Shown: piece by piece, positions 63,438 through 64,000 of the stretch
How positions within the stretch are numbered: position 1 is the stretch's first letter
How the letters are laid out: each line of letters begins with the position of its first letter
NCBI RefSeq assembly: GCF_001179845.1
Contig: NZ_CVSB01000049.1
Location: 42,302-106,301 of the forward strand
Source of the DNA: Candidatus Pelagibacter communis
Lineage (GTDB): Bacteria > Pseudomonadota > Alphaproteobacteria > Pelagibacterales > Pelagibacteraceae
Reading direction: 5' to 3'
Length of the DNA: 64,000 nt
The notes under the pieces: generated by a model
What the model saw: the letters and a program-made list of their open reading frames with translations, nothing else
What the model was told of the DNA's origin: nothing
The model's database searches: none
Program-made: the position numbers and the translations under genes

Positions 63438-64000
63438 ATGAGTAAAAAACTTTGGCAACCTTCTCTAATTGTAAAAAAAAATTCAAATTTATTTGCTTTT
63501 GAAAATTACATTTCAAAAAAATTAAAAATAAAATTTAATAGAAATTATAAAAAATTATTAAATTGGAGTATTAAAAATTCACCAGAGTTTTGGAGTAGAT
63601 TTTGGGATTTTAGCAAAATTAAGGGAATTAAAAGTAATAAAAATTTTAGAAAATCAAAGACTTTTTATAAAAATTTATTTTTACCAGGTAGCAAACTAAA
63701 TTTTGGTGAAAATTTATTATCTAAAAACAATAATGAAAAAGCAGTAACCTTTATTAGTGAAAATGGATTTAGAGAAGAAAGATCATGGAAACAATTAAAT
63801 TTAAATTCTAATAAAATTTCAAAGTTTCTAAAAAAAATAAATATTAAAAAAGGAGATAGAGTAGCTGCCTATATGCCGAATACTATTGAAACTGTTGAAG
63901 CATTCATTGCTACAACTTCTTTGGGAGGTATTTGGTCTTCTTGTAGTCCTGATTTTGGTTCTAAAGGGGTTATAGAAAGATTTTCTCAAATTAATCCAAA
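63438..64000 (+). CDS. Acetoacetyl-CoA synthetase, 5' part (runs off window)
   Basis: An open frame from ATG 63438 with no stop before the window edge, 187 complete codons. It starts with LWQPS, has EFWSRFWDFSKIKG near residue 50, a LPGSKLNFGENLL segment near residue 80 and KKGDRVAAYMPNTIETVEAFIATTSLGGIWSSCSPDFGSKGV-type sequence near residue 140. This is the N-terminal part of the AMP-forming acetoacetate/short-chain acyl-CoA ligase family. The catalytic adenylation core lies outside the window. It is divergent from the helicase with a 173-bp spacer. Confidence 0.85.
   Translation, partial: MSKKLWQPSLIVKKNSNLFAFENYISKKLKIKFNRNYKKLLNWSIKNSPEFWSRFWDFSKIKGIKSNKNFRKSKTFYKNLFLPGSKLNFGENLLSKNNNEKAVTFISENGFREERSWKQLNLNSNKISKFLKKINIKKGDRVAAYMPNTIETVEAFIATTSLGGIWSSCSPDFGSKGVIERFSQINP

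Noticed and set aside
1..64000. CRISPR arrays, insertion sequences, prophage or integrated islands
   Set aside because: No transposase, integrase, spaced direct repeats or terminal inverted repeats were seen. The only exact tandem repeat is the two-copy 16-mer before dnaA.

Overview
The window is 64 kb of very AT-rich, tightly packed chromosome with the gene content and gene order of a streamlined alphaproteobacterium. It is most likely a member of the SAR11 clade (Pelagibacterales). This rests on four things seen here. Codon use is strongly A/T-biased. Most spacers are 0-30 bp, and many genes overlap by ATGA or TAATG. Shine-Dalgarno sites are sparse. Several gene blocks are characteristic of Alphaproteobacteria: irr/fabA-fabB-fabI, argH-lptM-lysA with divergent tlpA, ubiB-ubiE/mutM-rpsT-dnaA-dnaN, fur-miaB-ybeZ-ybeY-lnt-metK, nusA-infB-rbfA-rpsO-pnp, coq7-dsbB-yqaA and helicase-fdxA-carD. 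No insertion sequence, prophage or CRISPR array was seen. The species assignment is inference.

Layout. 1-4.3 kb: a major porin, a ThiE/TenI-like protein divergent from a YggS PLP protein, an L,D-transpeptidase, a winged-helix regulator, a 41-aa ArfA-like ribosome-rescue factor and a PfkB kinase. 4.3-10.3 kb (minus): nth, dapB, an inserted methyltransferase-like gene, dnaJ, dnaK and grpE, with a good sigma-32-type promoter before dnaK. 10.4-13.6 kb: rdgB, lpoA-like, rsmI and dolP (the E. coli yraL-yraM-yraP neighbourhood). 13.6-21.5 kb: maeB, murJ, trpS, nfuA, a Bax-like hydrolase, a polysaccharide deacetylase and a very short tsaB. 21.5-34.1 kb (plus): fur, miaB, ybeZ, ybeY, lnt, metK, then nusA, infB, rbfA, rpsO and pnp. 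Several genes usually found in this block (rimI, corC, trmB, rimP, ylxR, truB) are absent from their usual places. 34.1-40.8 kb: a methyltransferase, fabI-fabB-fabA, divergent irr, then a rubrerythrin - 32-aa membrane peptide - Fe-S oxidoreductase - DUF3501 cluster. 40.8-45.9 kb (minus): SH3 protein, ThiF/MoeB-like, dut, coaBC, ubiB, ubiE. 45.9-49.9 kb (plus): mutM, rpsT, a repeat-bearing 285-bp spacer, dnaA, dnaN. 49.9-57 kb: plsC, lysA, lptM, argH, tlpA, a HIG1 protein, an esterase, an HNH nuclease, coq7, dsbB, yqaA. 57-64 kb: tRNA-Leu(CAA), an acyl-CoA synthetase, a 29-aa poly-lysine protein, carD with a lysine-rich extension, fdxA, a TerB-like gene, a Suv3-type helicase and the start of an acetoacetyl-CoA synthetase gene.

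How it works together. Most of the window is housekeeping: protein folding, translation, RNA turnover, replication initiation, envelope building (Lnt, MurJ, PlsC, DolP, LpoA-like, LptM), type II fatty acid synthesis including unsaturated fatty acids, lysine and arginine synthesis, and ubiquinone synthesis. The less ordinary material is in very small genes and regulatory sequences: the mini-ArfA with its stop codon inside a hairpin, the poly-lysine protein opposite a CarD with an H1-like tail, a membrane microprotein inside the rubrerythrin/Fe-S/DUF3501 cluster, and a 17-bp motif shared by the irr and rubrerythrin promoters.
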